Positions 30,195 through 39,387 of a stretch of 64,000 nt of DNA are shown one piece after another. Under the pieces are notes generated by a model. That model worked only from the letters and a program-made list of their open reading frames with translations. It ran no database searches and was not told the DNA's origin. The position numbers and the translations under genes were made by a program. The stretch's first letter is position 1; each line of letters starts with the position of its first letter. The stretch comes from Mesorhizobium sp. WSM4313 (GTDB taxonomy: Bacteria; Pseudomonadota; Alphaproteobacteria; Rhizobiales; Rhizobiaceae), in the NCBI RefSeq assembly GCF_002294725.1, contig NZ_NSFT01000004.1:124001-188000 (forward strand), read 5' to 3'.

Positions 30195-31633
30195 GATCCG
30201 GCTCCGATCGACTGATCGATGCGCACCGGAAACAGCGGCTCGCAGGTCGCCACGCCTTCGGTCAGGGCCGGACGCCGTTCCCGCGGCAGCGTCTCGACCG
30301 GACGCTCCACCGGCGCGCGGTAAAGCGTCGTGCCGACAATGCCGCGCTCGCCCGATCGGTAGGCGCCGTTGCGCTTGGCGGCGGCCGTCTGCACTCGGTT
30401 CTGGATATAGCCCTGCTGCAGGCTGGCGAGCACGCCGCCCTCGGCCTCGATGCGCTGGAATTCTTCCCAGGCCGCGGCGCAGAGATCGTTGGTCAGCGCC
30501 TCGACCGAACCGGAGCCGCAGGCCGGATCGGCGACACGGCCGATGTGGCTTTCCTCGGCCATGATCAGCTGCGCGTTGCGGGCGACGCGGCGGGCAAAGC
30601 CGGCCGGCAGCCCATGCGTGATGGTATGCGGCAGGATCGAGATCGAATCTGCGCCGCCGGTTGCCGCCGCGAAGGCCGCGATCGCCGTACGCAAGATGTT
30701 GGTCTCCGGGTCGGCCATCGTCATCATGCGATAGGAGGTCTCGGCATGGATGCTGGCGGTCGAGGCCGGGATCGAGCAGGCTTCCTGGACGCGCGCCCAG
30801 AGCTTGCGCAACGCCCGCACCTTGGCCATCGACAGGAACTGGTCCTGGTCCACGCTGAGCGCGAAGCCGATATAGGGCGCCGCATAGACCAGCGGCTGGC
30901 GCGCCTTCTCGAACATTCTGAGATAGGACACGACCGATGCCATCATCGTGCCAAGCTCCTGCGCCTCGGTGGCGCCGGCATTGTGGAAGACGCGGCCGTC
31001 GGCCTCGAGCAGCACGCCCGGCACGCCCATCGAGAAGAAATGCGCCAGCGACTGCGGCATCGATTCCTGCAGCGCCTCGATCGAGGTGCGCAGCCGCCCG
31101 GTTCCGGCGAAGATCGCTGCCGGGTCGATGCCGAAGGAAAGGTTGAGCTTGGCCGGATCGGAGCGGCGGCGGCTCAGGAAAGCCAGCAGCCAGTCGGCCA
31201 CGGCGCGACTCCAGGGGTGCGCGTCGATGCGCACCTGAACGCGGTTGAGCGGCACGCCGTCGAGCACCCTTTCCAGCGCCTCCGCGGTGCGCGGCAAGCC
31301 GTAGCCGAAGGCATTCGGCGCACCTTCGAAGACAAGCGACAGGCCAGTGGCACCTTGGGCGATGTCTTCCAGGGCTTGCGCGCTGGCCCGGGCGACATCC
31401 GGGTCGTCGACGCGCTGACTGACGATCCAGGGCGCGGTCGGATTTGTACGCGGCAACGGCTCGGCGGTCGTCGAGCGTTGGCTGAGCGGCTCGATGCGGA
31501 TGCCGTCATCGGTGTGGGAGACGAGCTTTTCCTCGAAAGAACCGCCGGCAAGCGCCTTTTCCGCCAGCGCCCGCCAACGCTTGGCGTCCGGGTTCGGAAG
31601 GTCGACATCCCTGGTCAAGGCGCCGGCGCCCAT
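30191..31633 (-). CDS. mutA: Methylmalonyl-CoA mutase, small subunit
   Basis: A 480-residue partner of MutB. It keeps the mutase barrel ([51 protein letters not shown] segments) but ends after [24 protein letters not shown] and a degenerate tail, with no DxHxxG B12 motif, as expected for the non-catalytic subunit. The two genes are coupled by an ATGA overlap. Start ATG 31633; the 248 bases to the divergent DUF853 gene should hold its promoter, where I see no clear motif. Confidence 0.92.
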   Translation of the reverse strand: MGAGALTRDVDLPNPDAKRWRALAEKALAGGSFEEKLVSHTDDGIRIEPLSQRSTTAEPLPRTNPTAPWIVSQRVDDPDVARASAQALEDIAQGATGLSLVFEGAPNAFGYGLPRTAEALERVLDGVPLNRVQVRIDAHPWSRAVADWLLAFLSRRRSDPAKLNLSFGIDPAAIFAGTGRLRTSIEALQESMPQSLAHFFSMGVPGVLLEADGRVFHNAGATEAQELGTMMASVVSYLRMFEKARQPLVYAAPYIGFALSVDQDQFLSMAKVRALRKLWARVQEACSIPASTASIHAETSYRMMTMADPETNILRTAIAAFAAATGGADSISILPHTITHGLPAGFARRVARNAQLIMAEESHIGRVADPACGSGSVEALTNDLCAAAWEEFQRIEAEGGVLASLQQGYIQNRVQTAAAKRNGAYRSGERGIVGTTLYRAPVERPVETLPRERRPALTEGVATCEPLFPVRIDQSIGAGS

Positions 31634-31881
31634 CGCTCTCCTCGCTTCTCGGCCGCATCAGCCGGTCAAGCCAATCTAAGGTCAGGAACCGGATATCACA
31701 ATGCATCATCCGGCCGGGTTCTCTCGGCCAGCCAATCGATTGCCAAACATGCACCGAATCCGCAAGCGCCAAAGGCCAAATTCGCTGCTCCCCAAAATCG
31801 AGACTGGGCATTGCCGCATGCGACCGGCGTTACTATACCTCGGGAGAGGCCTTTGAGCGGAACAGATTGCGGAGACCGGAC

Positions 31882-33405
31882 ATGGTTGACGAGACCAGTA
31901 TCTTCATCGGCGCCAGCCGCAAGCCCGACGATTCCTATCAGCGCGCCGAAGAGCTGCTGCTGCGCTACGGCAACCGCCACGGCCTCGTTACCGGGGCCAC
32001 GGGCACCGGCAAGACCGTCAGCCTGCAGGTCCTGGCCGAGGGCTTTTCCAACGCCGGCGTGCCTGTCTTCTGCGCCGATATCAAGGGCGACCTTTCCGGC
32101 ATATCCATGATGGGCGAGGCCAAGGATTTCCTGGTCAAGCGCGCCGAGCAGGTGAAGCTCGATCCTTATCAATTCCAGGAATTCCCTGTCATCTTCTGGG
32201 ATCTGTTCGGCGAGCAGGGCCATCCGATCCGCGCCACCATTTCGGAGATGGGCCCGCTGCTTTTGTCGCGGCTGATGAACCTCACGGAAGCTCAGGAAGG
32301 CGTCATGAACATCGCCTTCCGCATCGCCGACGAGGAAGGCCTGCTGCTGCTCGATCTCAAGGACCTGCAGGCGCTGCTCGCCAACATCGCCGAGCGCGCC
32401 GACGAACTCAGCGCGCGCTACGGCAATGTCACTAAGCCTTCGGTCGGCGCCATCCAGCGCACGCTGCTGGTGCTGGAGAGCCAAGGCGCGGCGAACTTCT
32501 TCGGCGAGCCGGCGCTGCGCATCGCCGACATCATGCGCACCACGCGCGACGGCCGCGGCGCGATCAGCGTTCTGGCCGCCGACAAGCTGATGATGAACCC
32601 CAGGCTCTACGCCACCTTCCTGCTTTGGCTGATGTCGGAGCTGTTCGAGGAATTACCCGAGGTCGGTGATCTCGACCGGCCAAAGCTGGTGTTCTTCTTC
32701 GACGAGGCGCATCTTCTGTTCGAAGACGCGCCGAAGGTGCTGATCGACCGCGTCGAGCAGGTAGTGCGGCTGATCCGCTCCAAGGGCGTCGGCGTCTATT
32801 TCGTCACCCAGAACCCGCTGGACATTCCGGAAAAGGTGCTGGCCCAGCTCGGCAACCGCGTCCAGCATGCGCTGCGCGCCTATACGCCGCGCGAGCAGCA
32901 GGCGGTGCGCTCGGCCGCCGAAACCTTCCGGCCCAATCCCGATTTCGACTGCGCCACCGCCATCACCCAGCTTGCCACCGGCGAGGCGCTGGTCTCGATG
33001 CTGGAGGACAAGGGCGTGCCGGCCATGGTCCAGCGCACGCTGATCCGGCCGCCGTCATCGCGGCTCGGCCCGATCACGCCCGAAGAGCGCCGCAAGATCA
33101 TCGCCGAGAGCCCGGTCGCCGGCCAGTACGACGAGGCCATCGATCGCGAATCGGCCTTCGAAATGCTGCAGAAAAAGGCCAAGGAGGCGCAGGACGCCGA
33201 GGCTCAGGCACAACAGCAGAACAGCGGCGGTTCGCGCTGGACCATTCCGGGCTTCGACGATGTCCTGGGGACAGGCAACCGGCGGTCTTCCAACCGCCAG
33301 ACCGTGGCCGAAGCCGCCATCAAGTCGGTGGTGCGCTCGGTCGGCTCGTCCGTCGGCCGCGCTATCGTGCGCGGAATTTTGGGAAGCCTGGCGCGAGGCC
33401 GCTGA
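31882..33405 (+). CDS. HerA-like ATPase, DUF853 family (YjgR-like)
   Basis: A 507-residue P-loop ATPase of the HerA/FtsK superfamily. Walker A is GATGTGKT (residues 38-45) and Walker B is LVFFFDEAHLLFED. A conserved block VYFVTQNPLDIPEKVLAQLGNRVQHALRA and RPPSSRLGPIT marks the DUF853/YjgR group, whose cellular role is not settled. The C-terminal tail is Gln/Ala-rich and ends in a Ser/Arg-rich stretch (SVVRSVGSSVGRAIVRGILGSLARGR) that could contact membrane or DNA. ATG 31882 follows GGAG by 7 bases. It stands alone. Confidence 0.86.
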   Translation: MVDETSIFIGASRKPDDSYQRAEELLLRYGNRHGLVTGATGTGKTVSLQVLAEGFSNAGVPVFCADIKGDLSGISMMGEAKDFLVKRAEQVKLDPYQFQEFPVIFWDLFGEQGHPIRATISEMGPLLLSRLMNLTEAQEGVMNIAFRIADEEGLLLLDLKDLQALLANIAERADELSARYGNVTKPSVGAIQRTLLVLESQGAANFFGEPALRIADIMRTTRDGRGAISVLAADKLMMNPRLYATFLLWLMSELFEELPEVGDLDRPKLVFFFDEAHLLFEDAPKVLIDRVEQVVRLIRSKGVGVYFVTQNPLDIPEKVLAQLGNRVQHALRAYTPREQQAVRSAAETFRPNPDFDCATAITQLATGEALVSMLEDKGVPAMVQRTLIRPPSSRLGPITPEERRKIIAESPVAGQYDEAIDRESAFEMLQKKAKEAQDAEAQAQQQNSGGSRWTIPGFDDVLGTGNRRSSNRQTVAEAAIKSVVRSVGSSVGRAIVRGILGSLARGR

Positions 33406-33709
33406 AGCAAAGAGACGGTACCGCGCGGAGCGCGACGCGAATCACGCCTGTAAGCTTCGACGTCGGGCGAAACCCGCTTGCCGTCGCGCGAATCCGTCGC
33501 GGAAATGCGCCGCCCCGGAAAGCTGCCCTCGTTACCTCGCGACGATCAAATCTTACCTGCCGACGGGTAAGCCGCATCAGCGGCAGCTAAAACTTTTCGC
33601 AAGGGAACTTTTCCCAGCAGAACCGCAATTTCATGAAATACCGGACGCGCCAAATCATGGCCTTTGACGTGCTGTTGCCGGGGGGCAAACTGGATAGCGC
33701 CGACAGCAC
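33406..33709. other. Intergenic stretch with no recognised feature
   Basis: About 300 bases between the DUF853 gene and the AraC-type gene. Frames here have no family-like residues, and I find no strong palindrome, repeat copy or terminator. It may hold the promoter of the AraC gene. Confidence 0.5.
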
Positions 33710-34228
33710 GTGCGATCACGAATTATTGTGGCCAGGGAACCGAAAGCGCCCGCTAAGGTTGGGCCAAGACTGCGGAGGGCTGAGCATCAGGAGTCCAAGT
33801 TGCGGCGCGATGACGATCTGCAAGCTTGGTATTCGGAAATTCCTCCTGAAAGGCGGCCGCTGCTGAACGCGAAAGGTGGGCTGTCGCTCGGCCACGCTCG
33901 CCTCGTGGCGCAATTCCTAAGCGAAAACTTTTCGCGCAAGCTTTCGCTCGCCGAAATGGCCGCTGTGTGCGGGCTGTCGCCTTACCATTTCGCCCGTGCT
34001 TTCTCCAAGACGTTCGGCGTGACGCCGCATCAATATGTTCTTGCCCTTCGCCTTGACTTTGCCGAGAAGCTGCTGGCCGACAGGCGCATGTCGATCACGG
34101 ACATCGCCTATCTGAGCGGCTTCTCGAGCCAGAGCCATCTCACCACCACGATGAAGAAATACCGCGACGTAACGCCAATGCAGGTGCGAGAGAGGCTGGT
34201 TCAATCGGGGGCCGGCAGGCAGGGCTAA
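33710..34228 (+). CDS. Short AraC-family transcriptional regulator
   Basis: A 172-residue protein whose last 110 residues form the double helix-turn-helix of AraC/XylS regulators: KLSLAEMAAVCGLSPYHFARAFSKTFGVTPHQYV and MSITDIAYLSGFSSQSHLTTTMKKYRDVTPMQ. The first 60 residues are charged and match no sensor domain, so the protein lacks the usual effector-binding part. The start is uncertain: GTG 33710 is the longest, and a start nearer residue 50 would still give a complete DNA-binding unit. The short form may be a constitutive or SoxS/MarA-like activator. The adhesin locus begins 181 bases downstream and is a possible target; that is a guess from position. Confidence 0.8.
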   Translation: MRSRIIVAREPKAPAKVGPRLRRAEHQESKLRRDDDLQAWYSEIPPERRPLLNAKGGLSLGHARLVAQFLSENFSRKLSLAEMAAVCGLSPYHFARAFSKTFGVTPHQYVLALRLDFAEKLLADRRMSITDIAYLSGFSSQSHLTTTMKKYRDVTPMQVRERLVQSGAGRQG

Positions 34229-34266
34229 TTCCCGCGCAGTTATCTATGGATCGGCTTATAAAAGGT

Positions 34267-34390
34267 ATTACTAAAGTAATTTTGCGTTAACCCATGGAAG
34301 ATCTACGGTATATTTTCAGATAAACAGCAATTTGTTGGAATACGAGCCCCGGAAAACCTGTCTTTCTGCAGCAAATCCGGTATTCGGATT
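34267..34390 (+). promoter_or_regulatory. Two palindromes upstream of the adhesin operon
   Basis: ATTACT-AA-AGTAAT (34267-34280) is a perfect 14-bp palindrome, and AATCCG-GTATT-CGGATT (34374-34390) is a 6-bp inverted repeat with a five-base spacer ending 19 bases before the first start codon. The stretch between them is much more AT-rich than its surroundings. Both are likely protein-binding sites controlling the adhesin operon; the proteins are unknown. Confidence 0.45.
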
Positions 34391-34409
34391 CTAAGCTGGC
34401 CGAGGGGAC

Positions 34410-34865
34410 ATGAGCGACGACACGGCGGTTCGCCGGAGCCTTTCCGAGGAGATCGGTTACTGGCTGGAGTCGGCATCGCGGACGCTTGAGAAGCGCTATG
34501 GAGATGGCGTGCCCCTGGCCAAGCAGGACATGCTGCTGGCCCATTATCTTTACGGCCTCACGACCGTCGTTCACGCGCATGACACACCTGCCGTCCATCT
34601 GGCGGCGGTGCGCTCCTATCTCGAGCGGCTGATCCCAACCGAGCGGGTTGCCGCGGCGCTCCAGGCTGTGCCCGAGGCGGGTGACGCCTGGCTTGAAAAC
34701 ACGCTCGATCGCGTCGAGGCGATCGGTGAAAAACAGGGCCATGCGCTGCTCGCGCGCGGCGCCGATGTGATCGTTCCATTTTCGAGCAGACACGCTTTGG
34801 CGGCAGGGTCGGCGGAACCTGCCGTTATCGAGCGCGACCCACCAAAGGAGGCATTCTCGCAATGA
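34410..34865 (+). CDS. Unknown protein coupled to the trimeric autotransporter
   Basis: A 151-residue soluble-looking protein, mostly predicted helix (SLSEEIGYWLESASRTLEKRYGDGV, DMLLAHYLYGLTTVVHAHD), with no signal peptide or membrane segment and no family I can name. The start follows a good GAGG site. Its stop overlaps the autotransporter start (ATGA), so translation of the adhesin depends on it. Candidate roles are a cytoplasmic chaperone for the adhesin or a regulator; nothing in the sequence decides this. Confidence 0.75.
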   Translation: MSDDTAVRRSLSEEIGYWLESASRTLEKRYGDGVPLAKQDMLLAHYLYGLTTVVHAHDTPAVHLAAVRSYLERLIPTERVAAALQAVPEAGDAWLENTLDRVEAIGEKQGHALLARGADVIVPFSSRHALAAGSAEPAVIERDPPKEAFSQ

Positions 34866-37800
34866 ACTTCAGGCAAGAACGTATCGCTCAGCGCGGGTCG
34901 GCCCGATTTGCTGGAAACTGGGTCTCCGTCGCTCCCGAGAGCCGTTCGCTGCGCCGCCGCCTGATGGCGACGCTGCGCAACGCGCATCGCGTGCTCGGCA
35001 TGCGACGCAAGGGACGTGGGCTCGGCAAGCTCGGCGTCGGCGCAAGCCTTGGGTATATTGCATCGGCCGCCGCTTTGTTCCTGTTCGCGGCGCCGGCGCA
35101 AGCGCAATATGCCGCTGGCGGCGGGTCCGCGACCGCTCCCGAGACCATAGCGATCGGAAATGGCTCAACCGCCAGCCTCAACTGGGCCATAGCGCTCGGC
35201 TTCCAGGCTCAATCGACAGCGCAATACTCTGTCGCTATCGGCCGAACCGCGTCGGCCACCGGCCCCGGCGGCGCGGTGGCGCTGGGCTCCGGCACAATTT
35301 CGAACAACGTCAATACGGTAGCGATCGGCGTCAGCTCCAGTGCAACCGCCGCGGGTGCCAGCGCCCTGGGAACCTTCTCCGTTGCTTCGGGTGGCAACGC
35401 CACAGCCGTCGGCGTCAGTTCCTTGGCCAGCGGCGCCACCTCCTTCGCCGGCGGCTGGGGGACCCAAGCCACCGGGCTGCGCAGTACCGCGATTGGCAAT
35501 TCATCTGTTGCGTCGGGAATAGATGCCTTTGCTCAAGGTACTTCCGCCACCGCAAGCAACCAGAATGCCATCGCGATCGGCTTCCAGTCGGTCGCTACAC
35601 AGATCAACTCCATCAATATCGGCGGGCGCACTCTTGCGGGAGCGGGCGCTACTGCGCAGGGCGCCATCGCTCTTGGCACCGATGTGACGGCGTCTCAGCA
35701 AAACACCGTTGCCATAGGCATCCTGACCAAGGCAACGGGAACGAGCGCCACGGCTATGGGCAACACAGCCAGCGCCTGGGGCAACCAGTCTATCGCGCTC
35801 GGCTTGGGAGCGCAGGCGGGCGTTCAGGCCAATACGGCCCTGCCCAACAGCATCGCGATCGGCACCAATTCGCTCTCTTCGGGCGCTTTCGCCACGGCCA
35901 TGGGTGCTACTTCAATTGCGAGCGGCTCCGCCAGCACGGCGGTTGGCAACACCGCCGTTGCCAGCGGCCAAAACGCGTCCTCGTTTGGGTCCGGAGCGAA
36001 TGCGACGGGAGACAATTCGCTTGCTGCCGGCGTGAGCGCCAACGCGGCTGGCGCACAGTCCGTGGCACTCGGCATCGGGACCGTAGCCAGCGCCGACAAT
36101 TCCACCGCCGTCGGACGTGACACCCGCGCCACTGGACTCAACAGTACCGCGCTCGGCCGCGGCGCCCAAAGCAGCGCCGTGAACTCCATCTCTCTCGGCG
36201 CAGGGACGAGGGCGTCCGGGATAGGCGCCGTCTATGTCGGCTCGAGCACTTTTGCAACGAGCGCCAGTGGAGACAACGCCATCGGCATCGGCACGGACGT
36301 GACGGCATCTGCGGGCGACGCCCTTGCGATGGGACGCGAGAGCCAGGCGACTGCAGCCAACGCCGTCGCGGTCGGTCTGCAGTCCGCTGCGCTCTCCGCC
36401 GACTCCATCGCCATCGGAACGGGCGCGACTACCGATGGCGGCAAGGCCGTGGCCATCGGCGCCGGCAACACCGCCTATGGCGACGGCGCGGTGGCCATCG
36501 GCGATCCGAGCTACGCCAGCGGTACCGGCGCCTTCACCGGCGGCGCCAATAACATCGCCAACAGCGACGGCACGGCGACCGCTACCGCCGCCAATATGGC
36601 CAACGGCGCCGTTGCCATCGGCAACAGCAACAAGGCGATCGGGCAAGGCTCCGTGGCGCTGGGCAACGGCTCTACCGCGGGCGCCGCCGGTCTCGCCGGC
36701 AATGTCGCCCTGGGCGACGGCGCTACTGCGGCGGCAAGCTCCGGCGACGTGGCGCTCGGCTCCGGCTCGGTAACCGCCGCAGCAGTCGGCACCAGCGGCA
36801 CGACGATCGGCACCACGACCTACGCCTTCGCCGGCACGACGCCGACCTCGACCGTCAGCATCGGCGCGCCGGGCGCGGAGCGGACCCTCACCAATCTCGC
36901 CGCGGGCCGGCTCAGCAACGCCTCGACCGACGCCATCAACGGTTCGCAGCTTTTCGCCACCAATCAGCAGGTGACGCAGAACACGACCGATATCGCCAAC
37001 ATCGGGAATACGATCACCAACATCAACACCGGTGCCGGCATCAAGTATTTCCACGCCAATTCGACGCTGCCCGACTCCCAGGCTCTGGGGACGGATTCGG
37101 TCGCGATTGGCCCCAATGCCGTGGCCAACAACGCCGGCGACGTGGCAATCGGCCTGAACTCCGTATCCGGCACCACGACGGTTGTCGGCGGCACGACGAT
37201 CGGCGGTGTGAACTACGCCTTCGCCGGGGGAACCCCGGCGGGCGCATTCTCGGTCGGCTCGGTGGGCGCGGAGCGTCAGATCCAGAACGTCGCGGCCGGG
37301 CGGTTGAGCAACTCCTCGACCGACGCGGTCAACGGCTCGCAGCTCTTCGCGACCAACCAGCAGGTAACGCAGAACACCACAGATATCGCGGCCAACACCG
37401 CCGACATCACCACTCTCGGCAACACGATCAACAACATCAATACCGGCGGCGGCATCAAGTATTTCCATGCCAATTCGACGCTTGCCGACTCCCAGGCTCT
37501 GGGGACGGATTCGGTCGCGATTGGCCCGAATGCCGTCGCCAACAATGCCGGCGACGTGGCGATCGGCCTGAATTCGGTGTCCGGAACCACGACCAATGTC
37601 GGCGGCACGACGATCGGCGGCGTCAACTACACCTTCGCCGGCGGAACGCCGGCCGGCGCGTTCTCGGTCGGTTCGGTGGGCGCGGAGCGCCAGATCCAGA
37701 ACGTCGCGGCCGGGCAGTTGAGCAACTCCTCGACCGATGCGGTCAACGGCTCGCAGCTCTTCGCGACCAACCAGCAGGTGACGCAGAATACGACCGATAT

Positions 37801-39340
37801 CGCCGCCAACACCGCCGATATCACCACGCTCGGCAACACGATCAACAATTTTGCCGGCGACACCTCGACTGCATACACGGACGCCAATGGCGACGGCATC
37901 CGCTACGTGCGCACCAACGACACCACGCTGCCGATTACCGACGCCTTCGCGCAAGGGGTTGGCTCCTCGGCGCTCGGCTATCAGGCGACCGCATCCGCCG
38001 CCAATTCGCTGGCTCTCGGCCGCGGCACCGCGGTCACCATCGCCGACGGCGTGGCGCTGGGCTCCGGCTCGGTTTCGGATCGCGCCGTCGCGCCCGCGTC
38101 GGGATCGATCCTCTCCGGCACCGGCCTCATTCCCTACAACACCGCGGATATGAGCCTGCTCGGCGCCGTCTCGGTGGGAACCTCCACCGCTTATCGCCAG
38201 ATCATCAACGTGGCCGACGGCACGCAGGACCAGGATGCGGTCACGCTTCGCCAGTTGAAGGGCGCGCTGAGCTCCTTCGCGGTAACGGGGACCATGTACT
38301 TCCACGCCAATTCGACCGCGCCGGACTCGCTGGCGGTCGGCGCCGAGTCGGTCGCGATCGGCCCGCGCACCACCGTCAACGGCGACAACGGCATCGGCAT
38401 GGGCAACGGCGCCATCGTCCAGCAGACGGCGCCGGGCGGCATCGCAATCGGCCAGAACGCGACCTCCAACCAGGCCGACAGCATCGCCTTCGGCACCAAC
38501 TCGACCGCCAACGGCGCCCAGTCCATGGCGCTCGGCGCCGGCGCCACGGCCAATGAGCCGGGCAGCGTCGCGCTCGGCGCCGGCTCGACCACCGCCGCCG
38601 CAGTCGCCACCACCGGCACGACGATCAACGGCGTCAACTACACCTTCGCCGGAACCGCTCCGACAAGCACGGTGAGCGTCGGCAGCGTCGGCAACGAGCG
38701 CACCGTTACCAATGTGGCGGCGGGGCGGATCAGTGCCTCCTCCACCGACGCCATCAATGGCAGCCAGCTCTATGCGACCAACCAGGCTGTCGAAGCAGTG
38801 CAGGGAAGTGTCGGCAATCTGAATGAATTCGCCGTCCAGTATGACAAGAACCCGGACGGCACCAAGTCCAATTCGCTCACGCTTGTCGGCGGCGACGTGA
38901 ATGCGCCTGTCGTCATCCACAATGTCGGCCCCGGCGTCGCCAACACCGATGCGGTCAACGTGCAGCAACTCAATCTTGGGCTGGCGACAACGTTCGACAA
39001 CTCCAAGGCCTATACCAACCAGGTGGCGGCAACCACGCTGCAGCAGGCCAATGCCTACACCGACTCCAAGCTCAGCCAGCTCAACATGGATATGGGCGAG
39101 GCTCGGGGCGAGGCGCGCCAGGCCGCCGCGATCGGCCTTGCGGCCGCCTCGCTGCGCTACGACGACCGTCCGGGCAAGTTGAGCGTGGCGGCCGGCGGCG
39201 GCTACTGGCGCGGCGAAGGCGCCGTGGCGTTCGGCGCCGGTTACACCAGCGAGGACGGCCGGGCGAGAGCGAACGTTTCGGGCACGACGGCGGGCGGGCA
39301 CTGGGGTGTCGGCGCGGGTGTCAGCTTTACCCTGAACTAG
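34862..39340 (+). CDS. Trimeric autotransporter adhesin (YadA/BtaE-like)
   Basis: A 1,492-residue type Vc secreted adhesin that trimerises on the outer membrane. Residues 1-81 are an extended signal peptide with a basic front and a hydrophobic core ending in APAQA. The head (about 90-680) is a left-handed beta roll of 14-16-residue repeats such as AVALGSGTIS and SIAIGTNSLSSG. Four neck motifs of the form STDAINGSQLFATNQ occur near residues 690, 820, 955 and 1295. The last 75 residues (EARGEARQAAAIGLAAASLRY to the end) are the YadA membrane anchor. A 138-residue unit is duplicated in tandem (37035-37862). The final residue is Asn instead of the usual aromatic. Rhizobial and Brucella relatives mediate host or abiotic attachment. 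Confidence 0.93.
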   Translation: MNFRQERIAQRGSARFAGNWVSVAPESRSLRRRLMATLRNAHRVLGMRRKGRGLGKLGVGASLGYIASAAALFLFAAPAQAQYAAGGGSATAPETIAIGNGSTASLNWAIALGFQAQSTAQYSVAIGRTASATGPGGAVALGSGTISNNVNTVAIGVSSSATAAGASALGTFSVASGGNATAVGVSSLASGATSFAGGWGTQATGLRSTAIGNSSVASGIDAFAQGTSATASNQNAIAIGFQSVATQINSINIGGRTLAGAGATAQGAIALGTDVTASQQNTVAIGILTKATGTSATAMGNTASAWGNQSIALGLGAQAGVQANTALPNSIAIGTNSLSSGAFATAMGATSIASGSASTAVGNTAVASGQNASSFGSGANATGDNSLAAGVSANAAGAQSVALGIGTVASADNSTAVGRDTRATGLNSTALGRGAQSSAVNSISLGAGTRASGIGAVYVGSSTFATSASGDNAIGIGTDVTASAGDALAMGRESQATAANAVAVGLQSAALSADSIAIGTGATTDGGKAVAIGAGNTAYGDGAVAIGDPSYASGTGAFTGGANNIANSDGTATATAANMANGAVAIGNSNKAIGQGSVALGNGSTAGAAGLAGNVALGDGATAAASSGDVALGSGSVTAAAVGTSGTTIGTTTYAFAGTTPTSTVSIGAPGAERTLTNLAAGRLSNASTDAINGSQLFATNQQVTQNTTDIANIGNTITNINTGAGIKYFHANSTLPDSQALGTDSVAIGPNAVANNAGDVAIGLNSVSGTTTVVGGTTIGGVNYAFAGGTPAGAFSVGSVGAERQIQNVAAGRLSNSSTDAVNGSQLFATNQQVTQNTTDIAANTADITTLGNTINNINTGGGIKYFHANSTLADSQALGTDSVAIGPNAVANNAGDVAIGLNSVSGTTTNVGGTTIGGVNYTFAGGTPAGAFSVGSVGAERQIQNVAAGQLSNSSTDAVNGSQLFATNQQVTQNTTDIAANTADITTLGNTINNFAGDTSTAYTDANGDGIRYVRTNDTTLPITDAFAQGVGSSALGYQATASAANSLALGRGTAVTIADGVALGSGSVSDRAVAPASGSILSGTGLIPYNTADMSLLGAVSVGTSTAYRQIINVADGTQDQDAVTLRQLKGALSSFAVTGTMYFHANSTAPDSLAVGAESVAIGPRTTVNGDNGIGMGNGAIVQQTAPGGIAIGQNATSNQADSIAFGTNSTANGAQSMALGAGATANEPGSVALGAGSTTAAAVATTGTTINGVNYTFAGTAPTSTVSVGSVGNERTVTNVAAGRISASSTDAINGSQLYATNQAVEAVQGSVGNLNEFAVQYDKNPDGTKSNSLTLVGGDVNAPVVIHNVGPGVANTDAVNVQQLNLGLATTFDNSKAYTNQVAATTLQQANAYTDSKLSQLNMDMGEARGEARQAAAIGLAAASLRYDDRPGKLSVAAGGGYWRGEGAVAFGAGYTSEDGRARANVSGTTAGGHWGVGAGVSFTLN
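37035..37862 (+). repeat. Tandem 414-bp duplication inside the adhesin gene
   Basis: Two copies of a 414-bp (138-codon) unit lie end to end, starting at about 37035 and 37449. Each begins GIKYFHANSTL and ends after a neck motif and NTINN. The match TCTGGGGACGGATTCGGTCG recurs at exactly 414 bases, as does GGCGGCACGACGATCGGCGG. The copies differ at scattered, mostly silent sites, so this is a real, not very recent duplication. A third, more diverged relative starts near 38295. Confidence 0.85.
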
Positions 39341-39387
39341 AGCGTGATCACGAAAAGTGCGTAGCGGTTCTGCGAATGATCATGCTC
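39340..39387. repeat. Palindromic repeat, family B
   Basis: GAGCGTGATCA (39340-39350) pairs with TGATCATGCTC (39377-39387) with one mismatch, around CACGAAAAGTGCG. It begins at the stop codon of the adhesin and includes the apparent GTG start of the next gene. A longer family member lies at 51963-52031. Confidence 0.7.

Noticed and set aside
33633..33866. A 77-codon frame before the AraC gene.
   Set aside because: No family-like residues, no ribosome site, and it overlaps the AraC coding region in another frame.
35100..38800. Regular repeats suggestive of a CRISPR array.
   Set aside because: The repeats are in a single reading frame, encode the beta-roll and neck motifs of the adhesin, and vary at codon level.
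35912..39301. A very long open frame on the minus strand opposite the adhesin gene.
   Set aside because: It is the mirror of a repetitive, GC-rich coding sequence; its product is Arg/Gly/Ala-rich with no family features, and the plus-strand gene has a signal, necks and anchor.
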